Shown: in pieces, positions 17,705 to 28,141 of the stretch
Layout: every line of letters starts with the position of its first letter
How positions within the stretch are numbered: the stretch's first letter is position 1
Assembly: GCA_030652035.1 (NCBI GenBank)
Contig: JAUSBJ010000023.1
Coordinates: 1 to 64,000, forward strand
Direction of reading: 5' to 3'
Origin: Sulfurimicrobium sp.
GTDB taxonomy: Bacteria; Pseudomonadota; Gammaproteobacteria; Burkholderiales; Sulfuricellaceae
DNA: 64,000 nt
Translations under genes and position numbers: made by a program
Notes under the pieces: model-generated
Seen by the model: the letters and a program-made list of their open reading frames with translations, nothing else
What the model was told of the DNA's origin: nothing
Database searches by the model: none

Positions 17705-18406
17705 TCAATGCACCGTCGGTTCTTTCCCGCAGCACTGCTTGAATTTCTTTCCGCTGCCGCAGGGGCAGGGCTCGTTGCGTCCGACCTTGGGGGTTTCGCG
17801 GCGGATGGTTTCGGGTGTGCTGCGCCGGGCTAGCCAGAAGTTGTGAATGTCGCCGATGGTCGAGGGGAAGGCTTCCTGGGCCTGCATCATGATCTTCTTT
17901 TCCTCTTTTTCGGAAAGCCAGGGTTCATTGTGCTTCTCCGCATCCTCCTTGAGCAGGCCGCTCAACAGGAAGAAGACCTCCATTTTTTCGCTCAGGTCAT
18001 CGGCGAATTCGCCCGCCGCATCGAACCAGTTGCTCTCCCCGATCTGCGTGCCGTAGACATAGGCGTCGCACCACGGCACGTAATCCAGTTCTTCCGGATT
18101 CTCCTCGAAGGCGTAGAGGATCAGGTCGAAGTCCTCCTGGTTGCCCAGGGCGGTGGCAATGCTGTTGTAGAACTGCATCACCAGGTTGGCGACTTGCTGC
18201 GCCTGCTCCAGCGATTCATAGGCGGGTGATTCGCCCAGGGCTTCCGGTATCCAGACGCTGGGCGGAACCAGTTCCGGCCCGCTGATCACCGCGCACAGGA
18301 AACCCTGCAACGCATCGAGCGACATCGCCTCGTCCTTGAAAATTTCCGAGGCCAGCAGTTCTTCCAGCAGGTCGAGTTCCTGCTCTGTCATGATCGGGGC
18401 TTGCAT
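17705..18406 (-). CDS. YecA/UPF0149-family protein with C-terminal SEC-C zinc motif (copy 1)
   Basis: A 233-residue protein. It is an all-helical UPF0149 domain ([28 protein letters not shown]) followed by a SEC-C metal-binding tail [20 protein letters not shown]. The start at 18406 follows AAGGAAACCCC. SEC-C tails bind zinc and, in SecA, contact SecB and ribosomes; YecA of E. coli associates with the Sec/ribosome system. A clear paralogue lies at 41505. The role in this host is probably in protein export or ribosome contact. Confidence 0.88.
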   Translation of the reverse strand: MQAPIMTEQELDLLEELLASEIFKDEAMSLDALQGFLCAVISGPELVPPSVWIPEALGESPAYESLEQAQQVANLVMQFYNSIATALGNQEDFDLILYAFEENPEELDYVPWCDAYVYGTQIGESNWFDAAGEFADDLSEKMEVFFLLSGLLKEDAEKHNEPWLSEKEEKKIMMQAQEAFPSTIGDIHNFWLARRSTPETIRRETPKVGRNEPCPCGSGKKFKQCCGKEPTVH

Positions 18407-18576
18407 GGGGTTTCCTTTCCAGGGAGTGCAGGGCGCGGTGTTTAGGCGGGGAGTAATTTCCTCCAACCCGGCCATTGTACAAAATATGGCTGTGCGGATG
18501 TCCGATAAGTTTGAGTTATGATTGCGCCATTGCGTAAAGATTCCCGGCACAGCGCTAACTTGGCGGTATAGAAACC

Positions 18577-19329
18577 ATGAAACTTCTTAAATTGATCGTT
18601 TCCGTTCTGGCTTTCCTGTCGGCCTTCTCAGTGGCCGCCGACACCGTTCAGGTGGCGGTGGCATCCAATTTTGCCCCGCCCATGGCGCGCATCGCCGCCG
18701 CATTCCAGCGCGATACTGGGCATCAGTTGCTGGTTTCGTCCGGTTCGAGCGGCAAGTTCTATGCGCAGATCGCCAGCGGCGCGCCGTTCGAGGTATTTCT
18801 TTCCGCCGACGACGAGATCCCGCAGCGGCTGGAAAAGGAAGGCCTGGCCGTGGCCGGTTCGCGCGCGACCTACGCCATCGGCAAGCTGGTGCTGTGGTCG
18901 CCCAGGCCGGGCTACATTGATGGCAAGGGCGAAGTGTTGCGCGGCGGCAGCTTTGCGCGCCTTGCTGTCGCCAATCCCAAAACGGCGCCCTACGGCGCTG
19001 CCGCGCGTGAGGTGATGGAGCGGCAGGGTGTGTTGCAGATGCTGACGCCCAAGCTGGTGCAGGGCGAAAGCATTGCCCAGGCCTACCAGTTCGTCGCCAG
19101 CGGCAATGCCGAACTGGGCTTCGTCGCGCTGTCCCAGGTCCGGAACGAAAACGGCGAAACGACGGGCTCGATGTGGCAGGTGCCGCAGGCGCTGTACACG
19201 CCGATCCGCCAGGATGCGGCGCTGCTGAACAAGGGTAGAGGCAAGGCGGCCGCCGAGCAATTTCTGACTTATCTCAGGAGCCCGAAGGCCTCAGCCATCA
19301 TCCAGGCCTTCGGCTACGAGCTGCCCTGA
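18577..19329 (+). CDS. modA: Molybdate ABC transporter, periplasmic binding protein ModA
   Basis: A 250-residue protein with a cleavable signal peptide (about 1-21, ...[17 protein letters not shown]). It shows hallmark ModA motifs: [12 protein letters not shown] for oxyanion binding, [27 protein letters not shown] and the late [13 protein letters not shown]. It captures molybdate (or tungstate) in the periplasm for ModBC. First gene of modABC; modB starts 3 bp after its stop. No consensus ModE site was recognised upstream. Confidence 0.95.
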   Translation: MKLLKLIVSVLAFLSAFSVAADTVQVAVASNFAPPMARIAAAFQRDTGHQLLVSSGSSGKFYAQIASGAPFEVFLSADDEIPQRLEKEGLAVAGSRATYAIGKLVLWSPRPGYIDGKGEVLRGGSFARLAVANPKTAPYGAAAREVMERQGVLQMLTPKLVQGESIAQAYQFVASGNAELGFVALSQVRNENGETTGSMWQVPQALYTPIRQDAALLNKGRGKAAAEQFLTYLRSPKASAIIQAFGYELP

Positions 19330-19332
19330 TCC

Positions 19333-20010
19333 ATGCCGTTTTTCGACCCCGCTCCGATCTGGCTCACGCTCAAGCTGGCCTCCGTCACCACCCTGGTGCT
19401 GCTGCTGATCGGCACGCCCTTGGCCTGGTGGCTGGCGCGTACCACCTCCTGGCTGAAAGGTCCGCTGGCGGCGGTGGTGGCGCTGCCGCTGGTGCTGCCG
19501 CCGACGGTGATCGGCTTTTATTTGCTGGTCGCCTTGGGGCCGCAGGGGCCGCTTGGCCAGCTCACCCAGATGCTGGGCTGGGGCACGCTGCCCTTTACCT
19601 TTCCTGGCCTGGTGGTGGGCTCGGTGGTGTATTCCCTGCCCTTCGTGGTGCAACCCTTGCAGAATGCCTTCGAGGCGATCGGCGAGCGCACACTGGAAGC
19701 CGCCGCGACCTTGCGCGCCGGGCCGCTGGATAGTTTTTTCAGCGTGGCCCTGCCGCTGGCGAAACCCGGTTTCCTGACCGCCACGATTCTCGGTTTTGCC
19801 CATACCGTGGGCGAATTCGGCGTGGTGTTGATGATAGGCGGCAACATTCCCGGCGTCAGCCGGGTGCTCTCGGTGGCGATCTACGATCATGTGGAAGCCA
19901 TGGAATACGGACAGGCGCACTGGCTGGCCGGCGGCTTGCTGTTGTTTTCCTTCCTGGTGCTGCTGGCGCTGTATGCCTTCCGGCCCAATAGCAAGGGCGT
20001 GTCAGTGTGA
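19333..20010 (+). CDS. modB: Molybdate ABC transporter permease ModB
   Basis: A 225-residue inner-membrane permease with five to six helices and the EAA-type loop contacting ModC ([34 protein letters not shown]). Other typical motifs are [18 protein letters not shown] and [21 protein letters not shown]. The gene lies between modA and modC, and its end overlaps the GTG start of modC. Confidence 0.95.
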   Translation: MPFFDPAPIWLTLKLASVTTLVLLLIGTPLAWWLARTTSWLKGPLAAVVALPLVLPPTVIGFYLLVALGPQGPLGQLTQMLGWGTLPFTFPGLVVGSVVYSLPFVVQPLQNAFEAIGERTLEAAATLRAGPLDSFFSVALPLAKPGFLTATILGFAHTVGEFGVVLMIGGNIPGVSRVLSVAIYDHVEAMEYGQAHWLAGGLLLFSFLVLLALYAFRPNSKGVSV

Positions 20011-21083
20011 GCGGGATTACGGCGCAATTCTCCCTGCCGCTGGGCGGCTTCCGTCTGGATGCCGAATTCGAGGCACCGGCACAGGGCATTACCAGTCTGT
20101 TCGGGCCTTCCGGCTCGGGCAAGACCTCGCTGCTGCGCTGCGTGGCGGGGCTGGAGGCGAAAGCGTCTGGCCGGCTCACGGTTAACGGCGAGTGCTGGCA
20201 GGACAGCGAGCGCGGCCTGTTCCTGCCGCCTCACCGGCGCGCGGTAGGCTATGTCTTTCAGGAAGCGGCCCTGTTTCCGCATCTCAGCGTGCGCGGCAAC
20301 CTGGAGTATGGCTGGAAGCGTGTTCCACGCCAGGAGCGGCGGCAGGATTTCGACCAGGTGGCCGACTTGCTGGGCATCGGCCCGCTGCTGGACAGAAAGC
20401 CGATACGCCTGTCCGGCGGCGAGCGCCAGCGCGTGGCCATGGGCCGCGCTCTCTTGGCCGCGCCAAGCCTGCTGCTGATGGACGAGCCGCTGGCTGCGCT
20501 GGATCAGGCCAGCAAGGCCGATATCCTGCCCTACCTGGAGCGCCTGCATCAGGAACTGGCTATCCCGGTGCTCTACGTCAGCCATTCGCCCGACGAAGTG
20601 GCGCGCCTGGCGGACTACCTGGTATTGCTGGAACGGGGCAGGGTGGTAGCGAGCGGCGAACTGCATGAAATGCTGGCGCGCCTGGATTTGTCCCTGAGCC
20701 ATGGCGAACAGGCCGGCGTGGTGGTGGATACCGTGGTGGGCGGCCACGACGAAACTTACCACCTGAGCTGGCTGGATTTTCCCGGCGGGCGCTTTGCCGT
20801 ACCGCAGGTCGCCAGCCCGCCGGGACACCGCAAGCGCCTGCGCGTCCATGCGCGCGACGTGAGCCTGTCGCTGGAACACCACAGCGGCACCAGCATTCTC
20901 AATATTTTTCCGGTGACAGTCAGCGAGATCGCCGAAGATACCCCTGCCAAGCTGCTGGTGCGCCTGGATGCAGCTGGAACGCCACTCCTGGCGGGCATCA
21001 CGAAAAAGTCCGGCGCGGTCCTCGGTCTCAAGCCGGGCATGCCGCTGTATGCCCAGGTCAAGAGCGTGGCCTTGCTCGACTGA
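20007..21083 (+). CDS. modC: Molybdate ABC transporter ATPase ModC
   Basis: A 358-residue ATPase. Walker A is [12 protein letters not shown], the signature motif [16 protein letters not shown], Walker [13 protein letters not shown], and the switch His sits in [11 protein letters not shown]-terminal TOBE/Mop-type domain (about 290-358, [15 protein letters not shown]) can bind molybdate and limit uptake. The GTG start at 20007 overlaps modB, giving translational coupling. It completes a standard modABC operon. Confidence 0.95.
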   Translation: MSGITAQFSLPLGGFRLDAEFEAPAQGITSLFGPSGSGKTSLLRCVAGLEAKASGRLTVNGECWQDSERGLFLPPHRRAVGYVFQEAALFPHLSVRGNLEYGWKRVPRQERRQDFDQVADLLGIGPLLDRKPIRLSGGERQRVAMGRALLAAPSLLLMDEPLAALDQASKADILPYLERLHQELAIPVLYVSHSPDEVARLADYLVLLERGRVVASGELHEMLARLDLSLSHGEQAGVVVDTVVGGHDETYHLSWLDFPGGRFAVPQVASPPGHRKRLRVHARDVSLSLEHHSGTSILNIFPVTVSEIAEDTPAKLLVRLDAAGTPLLAGITKKSGAVLGLKPGMPLYAQVKSVALLD

Positions 21084-21322
21084 CCCTGTATCAAATCAAG
21101 GAAATCCATGGGCGGTGTAATGTTGCCGTGAGTGATTTCCTGCCTGGCGAAGCGATCCGCTTCCAGACGACGGATGATTCGAATATAAGTGAATGATAAT
21201 TCAGCGGGTTTTAAAATATCGAGATTCTGCGTATATTGGCAAGTAAGTTCCGCCAGCGCTTGAGGTCCGCCAAAAAGGACAGAGCCGGAACTCAATTCTG
21301 ATCAGACAAGAGGGGGGCTGAC

Positions 21323-22096
21323 ATGAAGCATGCATTCCATCGTTTTCTATTGATTTCATTCGGCTATTTGATTTGCGCCGCCCTATTTTCAATTGCGCAG
21401 GCTGGCGAACTGAAGTTGGCCCTGGCCAATTCGACTTGTGATGCCATGGAAAAGGCCGTCGATTTATATCGCGCCAATAACCCGGTTAAATTTACCCTGA
21501 GCTGCAAGTCCTCCGGCCTGCTTGCCAAAGGTCTGCGCGGCGGCGCGCTGAATGCCGACATATTTGTTTCGGCCGACCGCGAATGGATGGATTTTGTCGT
21601 GGAAAGCGGCCTGGTGTCAGCGGACCGGGTTTTCAGTCCATGGGGGAACTCGCTGGTGGCCGCAGTTCCAAAGAACAGCCCGATACAAGGTCTTGACTGG
21701 CAGGAACTGGCTTCTGACAAAATCACCGTCATACTTATCGGGGATCCCAGCACCGCGCCGTTTGGCCGCTATGCAAAAGAAGCGCTCGAAGCCTCGGGAT
21801 TATGGGAAAGGGTCAAGGGCAAGATTCAGACTCGCAAGAACATCGAGTTGCTGGCCGAATCGCTCGCCACATCCAGCGCAAGTACAGCCGGTATTTTATT
21901 CAAAACCAATTTGACCGGACAGTTGCGCCAACTGCACAGCGTCAGGATGAGCCTGCACAGCCCTATTCGTTATTACATGGCGCCGCTCAAGGCCTCTGCT
22001 GGCAATGCGGAAGTCACCGGTTTCCTCAAGTTCATGCAAAGCAATGCAGTCAAGGACATCTTTCGGGCCGAAGGCTTTGATGTGAGCATGCCTTGA
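21323..22096 (+). CDS. ModA-like periplasmic oxyanion-binding protein, operonic with a GGDEF-EAL protein
   Basis: A 257-residue exported protein with signal peptide ending near AQAGELKLALANS. The fold is ModA-like: CKSSGLLAKGLRGGALNADIFVSADREWMDFV parallels the SSGSSGKF...FLSADD pattern of true ModA, and GDPSTAPFGRYAKEAL parallels its second motif. It has two Cys near the site (STCDAM, LSCKSSG) not found in the local ModA. No permease accompanies it. Instead the next gene, 35 bp downstream, is a membrane c-di-GMP enzyme, so a sensing role is likely. The ligand is not proven to be molybdate. Confidence 0.8.
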   Translation: MKHAFHRFLLISFGYLICAALFSIAQAGELKLALANSTCDAMEKAVDLYRANNPVKFTLSCKSSGLLAKGLRGGALNADIFVSADREWMDFVVESGLVSADRVFSPWGNSLVAAVPKNSPIQGLDWQELASDKITVILIGDPSTAPFGRYAKEALEASGLWERVKGKIQTRKNIELLAESLATSSASTAGILFKTNLTGQLRQLHSVRMSLHSPIRYYMAPLKASAGNAEVTGFLKFMQSNAVKDIFRAEGFDVSMP

Positions 22097-22131
22097 TCCC
22101 TTTGCCGCCCGTATCGCAGCGAAATTACATC

Positions 22132-24645
22132 ATGCAATACTACACAAAAATGTTCACCTACTTCAGGAATTGCTCGCTGTTCAGTCAACTGATCGTCCCG
22201 ATGATCGTGGTCGGGATCATCGGTGTCGGCGCCATCATTGTTTCCGCTTTTGCGCTACAGAATTCGGTCGAGGCCCTGGGTGAAATGTACTCGGCCAGCG
22301 GTGAACGTCTCAGGACCCTGCAGGATATCGACAAGGGTATCGCCAATGTGCGGGCATTGAGCCTCCAGCATCTTGCCAGTGAAAGCGCGCAAAGCATGAG
22401 CCGGATCAGCGCCGGTATTGATAGCATCAAGCAAGGCATCAAGACCGCCTTGCCGGCCATATCCGGGCACCAGGCAGCACAGCAGGAGGCGATTGTTGCC
22501 CTGAGCGGCGATATCGCCGCCTACATGGAAGGTATTGACAAGGCCATATTGCTCAGTGCGGAGTTCGAAAAGGAGGCCGCATTCGAGTTGTTGAGCCAGA
22601 CCGAAAGCCAGCATCTGACGAATATCCAGATGGCCATGCAAACCCTGACGCGACACACCTTTGAAGATATTTCCGATAGCCGCCAGACCCTTGTCACCGC
22701 AACCAACCGCAATTTGCAGATGACCATTGCCATCGGCATCCTGGGAGGCGCGCTGCTCCTGAGCGTGGCTTTTTTTGTGTCGCGGCGGGCCAGCTTGCGG
22801 ATTGCGGATCTGCTGGGATGGTCGCGCAGAATTGCCGATGGCGACCTGTCGAATCATCCTGTGTCAGACTCGAAAGATGAAGTCGGGCAACTTGCCAATG
22901 CGATGCGCGGTATGGTCGAGAATGTCGCGCGCGGGCGTGGCGAGCTTGAAAAGGCCCGAAAAGATGCCGAGACGGTAGCAGAAGCGCTGCGCCAGTATGC
23001 CAAGGCCTTTGACAGCAGCGGCGAGGCCATGCTGATTTCGGATCGTTTCAATCACATCGTCAACGTCAACGCCGCTTTTACCGCGCAAACCGGGTATGGC
23101 CTGGACGAAGTTATGGGCAAGAATCCCAAGATACTGAGTGGCGGAAAAACGCCCCAGCCGGTGTACGAGGACATGCGGCGCTGCCTGCGGGAGAAGGGTT
23201 TCTGGCACGGCGAACTCTGGGACCGGAAAAAGACGGGAGAGGTGTATCCCAAGTGGGCCTCCATTTCCGCCATCCGGGATGTGGACCAGGATGTCATGTT
23301 CTATGTCGCCAGCTATTCCGACATCAGCGAGCGCAAGGCGAACGAGGCGCGCATCGATTACCTTGCCCATCATGACCCCCTCACCGGCCTGATCAACCGT
23401 TACAACCTGGAAAACCGCCTTGACCAGGCTCTCCTTTCCGCCCATCGCGATGATTTGCGCGTTGCGGTGATGTTCATTGACATGGATCGCTTCAAAACCA
23501 TCAACGACACCCTGGGGCACCATGTCGGCGATCTGCTGCTGATCGAAGTCGCACGGCGGCTGCGGGACAGCGTGCGCGAAAGCGACATCGTCGCGCGCCT
23601 GGGAGGGGACGAGTTCATTGTCGTGCTCACCCGCATGACTGGAGCGATGGATGCCGCGCCACTCGCCGACAAGATACTGCGCTCCCTTGGCCAGACCTAC
23701 AGTCTTGAAGGCAAGGAGCTGCACTCCAGCCCCAGCATCGGCATCGCTATCTATCCGGGAGACGGAGAGGACGGGTCTGCCCTGATGAAGAATGCGGATA
23801 CCGCCATGTACCACGCCAAGGGGCGCGGACGGAACAATGTCCAATACTTCACCGCGGCGATGAATGCCGCCGCCAGCGAGCGTATGGGTCTGGAAAACGA
23901 CTTGCACCAGGCCTTGAACAAAGGCCAGCTGCATTTGTACTACCAGCCGCAGGTGCATGCGCACAATGGCAGAATATTTGGCGTCGAAGCCCTGGCGCGT
24001 TGGCATCACCCGGTGTTCGGCGATATCCCCGCGCTCAAGTTCATCCCCATCGCGGAGGAGTCCGGCCTGATCGAATCCCTGGGGAGCTGGGTGCTGGAAG
24101 AGGCATGCCGGCAACTGAGCGCGTGGCGGGTGGAAGGGGTTGAGGACATACGTATGGCGGTCAATCTTTCAGCGCAACAACTGCGCGCTCCAGGCTTGGC
24201 GCAAACCGTGGCCGCGGTGTTGAAGCGCCATGGCCTGAAGGGCAGCGATCTGGAACTGGAAATCACCGAGTCGGTCGCCATGGAAAACCCGGAGCGTGCG
24301 ACCAGCCAGTTGCAGGCCCTGCGAGACATCGGCATCCAGCTTGCCATAGATGATTTCGGTACCGGCTATTCCTCGCTTGCCTATCTCAAACGCCTGCCCA
24401 TCCAGGTGCTGAAGCTGGACCGGACCTTCGTCCGCGATATCGAAACCGACCCGAGCGATGCCGAGATCAGTGCAGCTACCATCGCCCTGGCCCATAATCT
24501 CGGCCTGAAAGTGATTGCAGAAGGGGTCGAAACCGAAGCTCAACGCGACTACCTGATCCAGCGCCAGTGCGACTTCATGCAAGGCTATCTTTTCAGCAAG
24601 CCCCTGCCGGCCGGGGAGGCCTTGAAGTTCATCCGTGAACACTGA
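22132..24645 (+). CDS. Membrane HAMP-PAS-GGDEF-EAL c-di-GMP signalling protein
   Basis: About 837 residues. A first membrane helix (about 21-43) and a second (about 205-225) bracket a helical periplasmic sensor of about 160 residues. Then come HAMP (RRIADGDLSNHPVSDSKDEVGQLA), PAS/PAC (NAAFTAQTGYGLDEVMGKNPKILSG, split here only by reading order), GGDEF and EAL. The GGDEF motif is intact with an RESD inhibitory site. The EAL domain keeps GVEALARW, the NLSAQQL and DDFGTGYSSL metal and loop motifs, and EGVETE. Both activities may be functional. The upstream ModA-like protein is the likely periplasmic input partner. The start is uncertain; a TTG overlapping the upstream stop is the alternative. 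Confidence 0.88.
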   Translation: MQYYTKMFTYFRNCSLFSQLIVPMIVVGIIGVGAIIVSAFALQNSVEALGEMYSASGERLRTLQDIDKGIANVRALSLQHLASESAQSMSRISAGIDSIKQGIKTALPAISGHQAAQQEAIVALSGDIAAYMEGIDKAILLSAEFEKEAAFELLSQTESQHLTNIQMAMQTLTRHTFEDISDSRQTLVTATNRNLQMTIAIGILGGALLLSVAFFVSRRASLRIADLLGWSRRIADGDLSNHPVSDSKDEVGQLANAMRGMVENVARGRGELEKARKDAETVAEALRQYAKAFDSSGEAMLISDRFNHIVNVNAAFTAQTGYGLDEVMGKNPKILSGGKTPQPVYEDMRRCLREKGFWHGELWDRKKTGEVYPKWASISAIRDVDQDVMFYVASYSDISERKANEARIDYLAHHDPLTGLINRYNLENRLDQALLSAHRDDLRVAVMFIDMDRFKTINDTLGHHVGDLLLIEVARRLRDSVRESDIVARLGGDEFIVVLTRMTGAMDAAPLADKILRSLGQTYSLEGKELHSSPSIGIAIYPGDGEDGSALMKNADTAMYHAKGRGRNNVQYFTAAMNAAASERMGLENDLHQALNKGQLHLYYQPQVHAHNGRIFGVEALARWHHPVFGDIPALKFIPIAEESGLIESLGSWVLEEACRQLSAWRVEGVEDIRMAVNLSAQQLRAPGLAQTVAAVLKRHGLKGSDLELEITESVAMENPERATSQLQALRDIGIQLAIDDFGTGYSSLAYLKRLPIQVLKLDRTFVRDIETDPSDAEISAATIALAHNLGLKVIAEGVETEAQRDYLIQRQCDFMQGYLFSKPLPAGEALKFIREH

Positions 24646-24818
24646 CTGGACGGGTGCCCTGATGGTTTATTTCTGGTAAGGAAATGTACTGAATCTGTAG
24701 CAGGCCTTCCGAAATGGCCGCCAAGTAGATGTCACCAGCGCCGAATTACAGATGGCTTTTTCTTTCGGTTTATGTGGCCGGCAGGTCAGCCATGGCAATC
24801 CAGTCGGTTTTCCACAGG

Positions 24819-27662
24819 TTAATTTAGGTGTAAGCCGATAGCACTTGATTGTATGGGGAGCAGCGTCTTGCGCGTTCTCAGCATGTTTTCAAGGCCTTCG
24901 GCAGGCTCGGGGCGGCTGAAGTAATATCCCTGCATTTCATCACAGCCATGCGAGATGAGATACATTACTTGCTCATAAGACTCCACGCCCTCTGCAACGA
25001 CATTAAGTTTCAGGTTCTTGGCGAGCGAAATGATGGAGGCGACAATCGGAGATTCTTCGCTATGAATCGTGATTTCATCTATAAAAGACTTGTCGATTTT
25101 CAATGTATCCAAAGGTAAGTTCTTGAGGTAGGAAAGGCTGGAATAGCCCGTGCCGAAATCGTCGATTGAAAGATGGATGCCTAGTGATTTGATGTCATGC
25201 AGGATTTTAATTGAGTTTTCATACTCATTCATGACCAGGCTTTCGGTGAGTTCTAGTTCGAGGCAACTCGCTTGAAGTCCGGTTTCCTTGAGTATGCATG
25301 CAATGGATTCAATCAGGTTTGTATGCCTGAACTGGCGAATGGAAAGATTGACCGACATTAGCATTTTTCCGAAACCGGCTTTCTGCCAAGCGACAGCCTG
25401 TGCACAGGCTGTCCTTAGCGCCCACTCCCCAATCGGAACAATCAGGCCTGTTTCCTCAGCCAGTGCGATAAACTGCGCCGGTGATATGAAGCCAAGTTCT
25501 TTGCTTTTCCAGCGTAAAAGGGCTTCCATGCCAACGATCTGCTTTGTATTGAGGTCAACTTTTGGCTGGTAATAAAGTGCGAATTCGTTTAGTTCAAGCG
25601 CCTTGCGAAGATGTGTCTCCGTACGCAGCCGTTCTTTCACTTTTTCATTCATGTATTGAGTAAAGAATTGAAAATTGTTTTTTCCAAGTTCTTTGGCGCG
25701 ATACATGGCAATATCAGCATGTTTTACCAATGCGTCGGGGGTTGAACCGTCTGCTGGGTGAACCGCAATTCCAATACTGCACGTCGTCACTATTTCCTGC
25801 CTGTCGAGTATTACAGGCGTAGCCACAGCCTCGATCAAACGATGCAGGATTCCCATCCTCAAATTTTCATCCGTCTGTTCCTGCAGGATGATGACAAATT
25901 CATCTCCCCCAAAACGAGCCACGGTATCCGTATCCCTGACAGTTTGTTGCAGACGTTTTGAAATCGAGGTCAGCAAATCATCTCCTGCTTTATGACCAAG
26001 GCTATCGTTCACGAACTTGAATCGGTCAAGATCAAGGAAAGCCACCCACATCGAGTTGCCTGTACGTCCACTGTGATCTATTGCCTGGCGCAAACGGTCC
26101 TGCAGCAGGATACGGTTTGGCAATCCGGTCAGGCTGTCATATTGCGCTTGAATCAATAGCTGATCTTCGCGTTCCTGCGCTGAAATGGCGATGCCAATCC
26201 GGCCTGCCAGCTCACGCATTTCCTCCCAGGCAGGATCATCTGCCTGAAGTGGTTCTTTGCTGCCAATACTGAGAAATGCGCACATTTCGCCCTGCCAGAA
26301 TATGGGAAGCACCCAGCAATGTTTTGCGCCTAAACCTGCAAGCAGACTTTCGTGAACAAGACTGCTTGCTTTATTGCATTGGCAAAAATGGCCAATGCCA
26401 TATGTCTCGATAACATTGGTTTCCCCGGTGGGAATGACGGCTCGGTGCGATGTCAGGGTCGCGTTGTCCGAGACAGCCATGCTGCACTGAGCTTCCACGC
26501 TGGTTTTTTCATCCAAGCGGGTGACGCAGACGATAGAAGCTGGCATGATTTGCTGTGCTCTCGCGATAACCTGTCTGATCAGGTGATCCACATCCAGCCT
26601 GGAAACGATGTCGCGATCAATCATCGAGAGTGCCTGGAGTGTGTTGAACTGCCGCTTAATGTGGGCTGACATGCCATTGAATGCATCGGCCAATTCGCCA
26701 AATTCACTTCCCCTGTCCACTTGAACTTCCGAGAACCTGCCTATTGATATTTGTTTCGTGCCCTCGATCAGTTTTTCAAGCGGCCCCATGGTTTTGCGAA
26801 TTTGTATCAGACTCAGCAAGGCAACCATCAGCAGGCTGGTCAGGGCAACCCCGAAATAGGCGTAACTGCTGATGAAATTGCCAATATTCCCGAATGTCAC
26901 GGGAAATTGCCGTTTGGTTACGAAGCTCCATGCGTTATCGTTAAACGCGGCGCGAAGGAAAAGCTCCCACTCGCCCATGTTTTCCGGGCTTGAGTCCTCA
27001 CTTAGCGAAGATGTTTCAGGGGAAAGTGAGCAAAATAATCTGGTCCTGCTGGCCGAATCTATCCGATACGCGCAAACGCTGATATCGGATGGGTAATCTG
27101 AAATGTCTCCCCAAAGATAATCCGGGTCGATTTCGGCAATCAGTGACGTTTTGGAATTCTGGCCCCTGAGTCGTGGCAAGATCAGGGCGATATTCGCAGC
27201 GGCACCATTATTGGCCGAAGGGAGCACCAATAACCTGGGGGCATTGGAAATTGACTCGTCGATAACGGGTTTTATCGTGTCCCTGAAAAGAGATTGAGAA
27301 TAGTAGGTTGCTTTGCCAGACTGATCCAGAACCTTGCCTTCGGGTGTGACTAAAATCCAGGACCTGAACATTGTGCTGCCCAGTTCTTCAAATTTATCCG
27401 GCAATGCCGGGTTTGTTGGGTCAAGTATAGCCGCCAGATGAAGCAGGGTTGTCTGGGCGAATGTCAGGTTCGAGAAGGCCGAAAGGGCATAGTTGTGGCT
27501 TGTTTCAACCAGTTTCTTGTGTGAGTGGTCATTGACCAGTTTCTCAATGGTGTGATGGGTCAATCCGGTCATTAGTGCGGTAGGCACGAATGCGGCCAGA
27601 AACAGAATCAGTGCGATCCGCTTTGCGATGGCGCTATTAAGGAATGTACCCGAGATCTGCAT
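24819..27662 (-). CDS. Membrane HAMP-GAF-GGDEF-EAL c-di-GMP signalling protein
   Basis: A 947-residue protein. A membrane helix (about 15-35) precedes a large periplasmic sensor with Cache-like features (about 36-270), then a second helix (about 275-295), HAMP (MGPLEKLIEGTKQISIGRFSE), GAF (about 355-500), GGDEF (FGGDEFVIIL) and EAL (GMEALLRWKS, DDFGTGYSSLSYLKN, AEGVESYEQ). Catalytic motifs of both domains look intact. It lies 14 bp after the prepilin gene in the same direction, so c-di-GMP turnover may be tied to that pilin. Codon usage is somewhat more AT-rich than its neighbours. Confidence 0.88.
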   Translation of the reverse strand: MQISGTFLNSAIAKRIALILFLAAFVPTALMTGLTHHTIEKLVNDHSHKKLVETSHNYALSAFSNLTFAQTTLLHLAAILDPTNPALPDKFEELGSTMFRSWILVTPEGKVLDQSGKATYYSQSLFRDTIKPVIDESISNAPRLLVLPSANNGAAANIALILPRLRGQNSKTSLIAEIDPDYLWGDISDYPSDISVCAYRIDSASRTRLFCSLSPETSSLSEDSSPENMGEWELFLRAAFNDNAWSFVTKRQFPVTFGNIGNFISSYAYFGVALTSLLMVALLSLIQIRKTMGPLEKLIEGTKQISIGRFSEVQVDRGSEFGELADAFNGMSAHIKRQFNTLQALSMIDRDIVSRLDVDHLIRQVIARAQQIMPASIVCVTRLDEKTSVEAQCSMAVSDNATLTSHRAVIPTGETNVIETYGIGHFCQCNKASSLVHESLLAGLGAKHCWVLPIFWQGEMCAFLSIGSKEPLQADDPAWEEMRELAGRIGIAISAQEREDQLLIQAQYDSLTGLPNRILLQDRLRQAIDHSGRTGNSMWVAFLDLDRFKFVNDSLGHKAGDDLLTSISKRLQQTVRDTDTVARFGGDEFVIILQEQTDENLRMGILHRLIEAVATPVILDRQEIVTTCSIGIAVHPADGSTPDALVKHADIAMYRAKELGKNNFQFFTQYMNEKVKERLRTETHLRKALELNEFALYYQPKVDLNTKQIVGMEALLRWKSKELGFISPAQFIALAEETGLIVPIGEWALRTACAQAVAWQKAGFGKMLMSVNLSIRQFRHTNLIESIACILKETGLQASCLELELTESLVMNEYENSIKILHDIKSLGIHLSIDDFGTGYSSLSYLKNLPLDTLKIDKSFIDEITIHSEESPIVASIISLAKNLKLNVVAEGVESYEQVMYLISHGCDEMQGYYFSRPEPAEGLENMLRTRKTLLPIQSSAIGLHLN

Positions 27663-27676
27663 GTGAAGACGAAGGT

Positions 27677-28141
27677 CTAGTACTTGGATGCGAGATTTAC
27701 AAAGCGGCCATCATTGGCGCGCAGTACATCGTCGAGACTGTCTTTCTGGGAAATCGGGAGTTTTGTCTTGCCATCTTTTCCCCTGCTGTACAGGTCAAAA
27801 TCCGAGTTCAGCGGGTTAAGATTCTTGTCACGCCGGGCGCCACCGTTCCCGCTTTTTCCTCTGAGATTCAGATATTCGTATGGCCTGCCCCATGGATCCA
27901 GTTTTTTATTTTCTCCAATGGCTGCAAGACTGGCTGGATATATTTTTGCATCCAGATAGTAGGCCTCGACTTTGAATGCGATTGCGGTGATGTCTGTGAC
28001 AGCTTGGGTGATCCTGACCTTTTCCTTGTAGTCTTGGTACGCTGGAACGGCAAGTGCAGCAAGCACCCCGAGAAGCGTGATGGCAAGCATGAGTTCAACC
28101 AGAGTAAATCCGCTGTGCTGGATAATTTTTCTTGTTGCCAT
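27677..28141 (-). CDS. GspG-like type II/IV prepilin
   Basis: A 154-residue prepilin. The short basic leader ends in G and is followed by FTLVELMLAITLLGVLAALAVPAY, the prepilin peptidase site with Glu5 of the mature protein. The body resembles GspG major pseudopilins: YYLDAKIYPASLAAIG, then WGRPYEYLNLRGKSG and SDFDLYSRGKDGK. In GspG the Asp-rich C-terminal loop binds calcium. No other secretion or pilus gene is nearby, so it would rely on machinery elsewhere. It is the first gene of an apparent pair with the GGDEF-EAL gene. Confidence 0.88.
   Translation of the reverse strand: MATRKIIQHSGFTLVELMLAITLLGVLAALAVPAYQDYKEKVRITQAVTDITAIAFKVEAYYLDAKIYPASLAAIGENKKLDPWGRPYEYLNLRGKSGNGGARRDKNLNPLNSDFDLYSRGKDGKTKLPISQKDSLDDVLRANDGRFVNLASKY

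Noticed and set aside
18430-18576. ModE operator upstream of modA
   Set aside because: No TATA-rich inverted pair of the ModE type could be found by eye.
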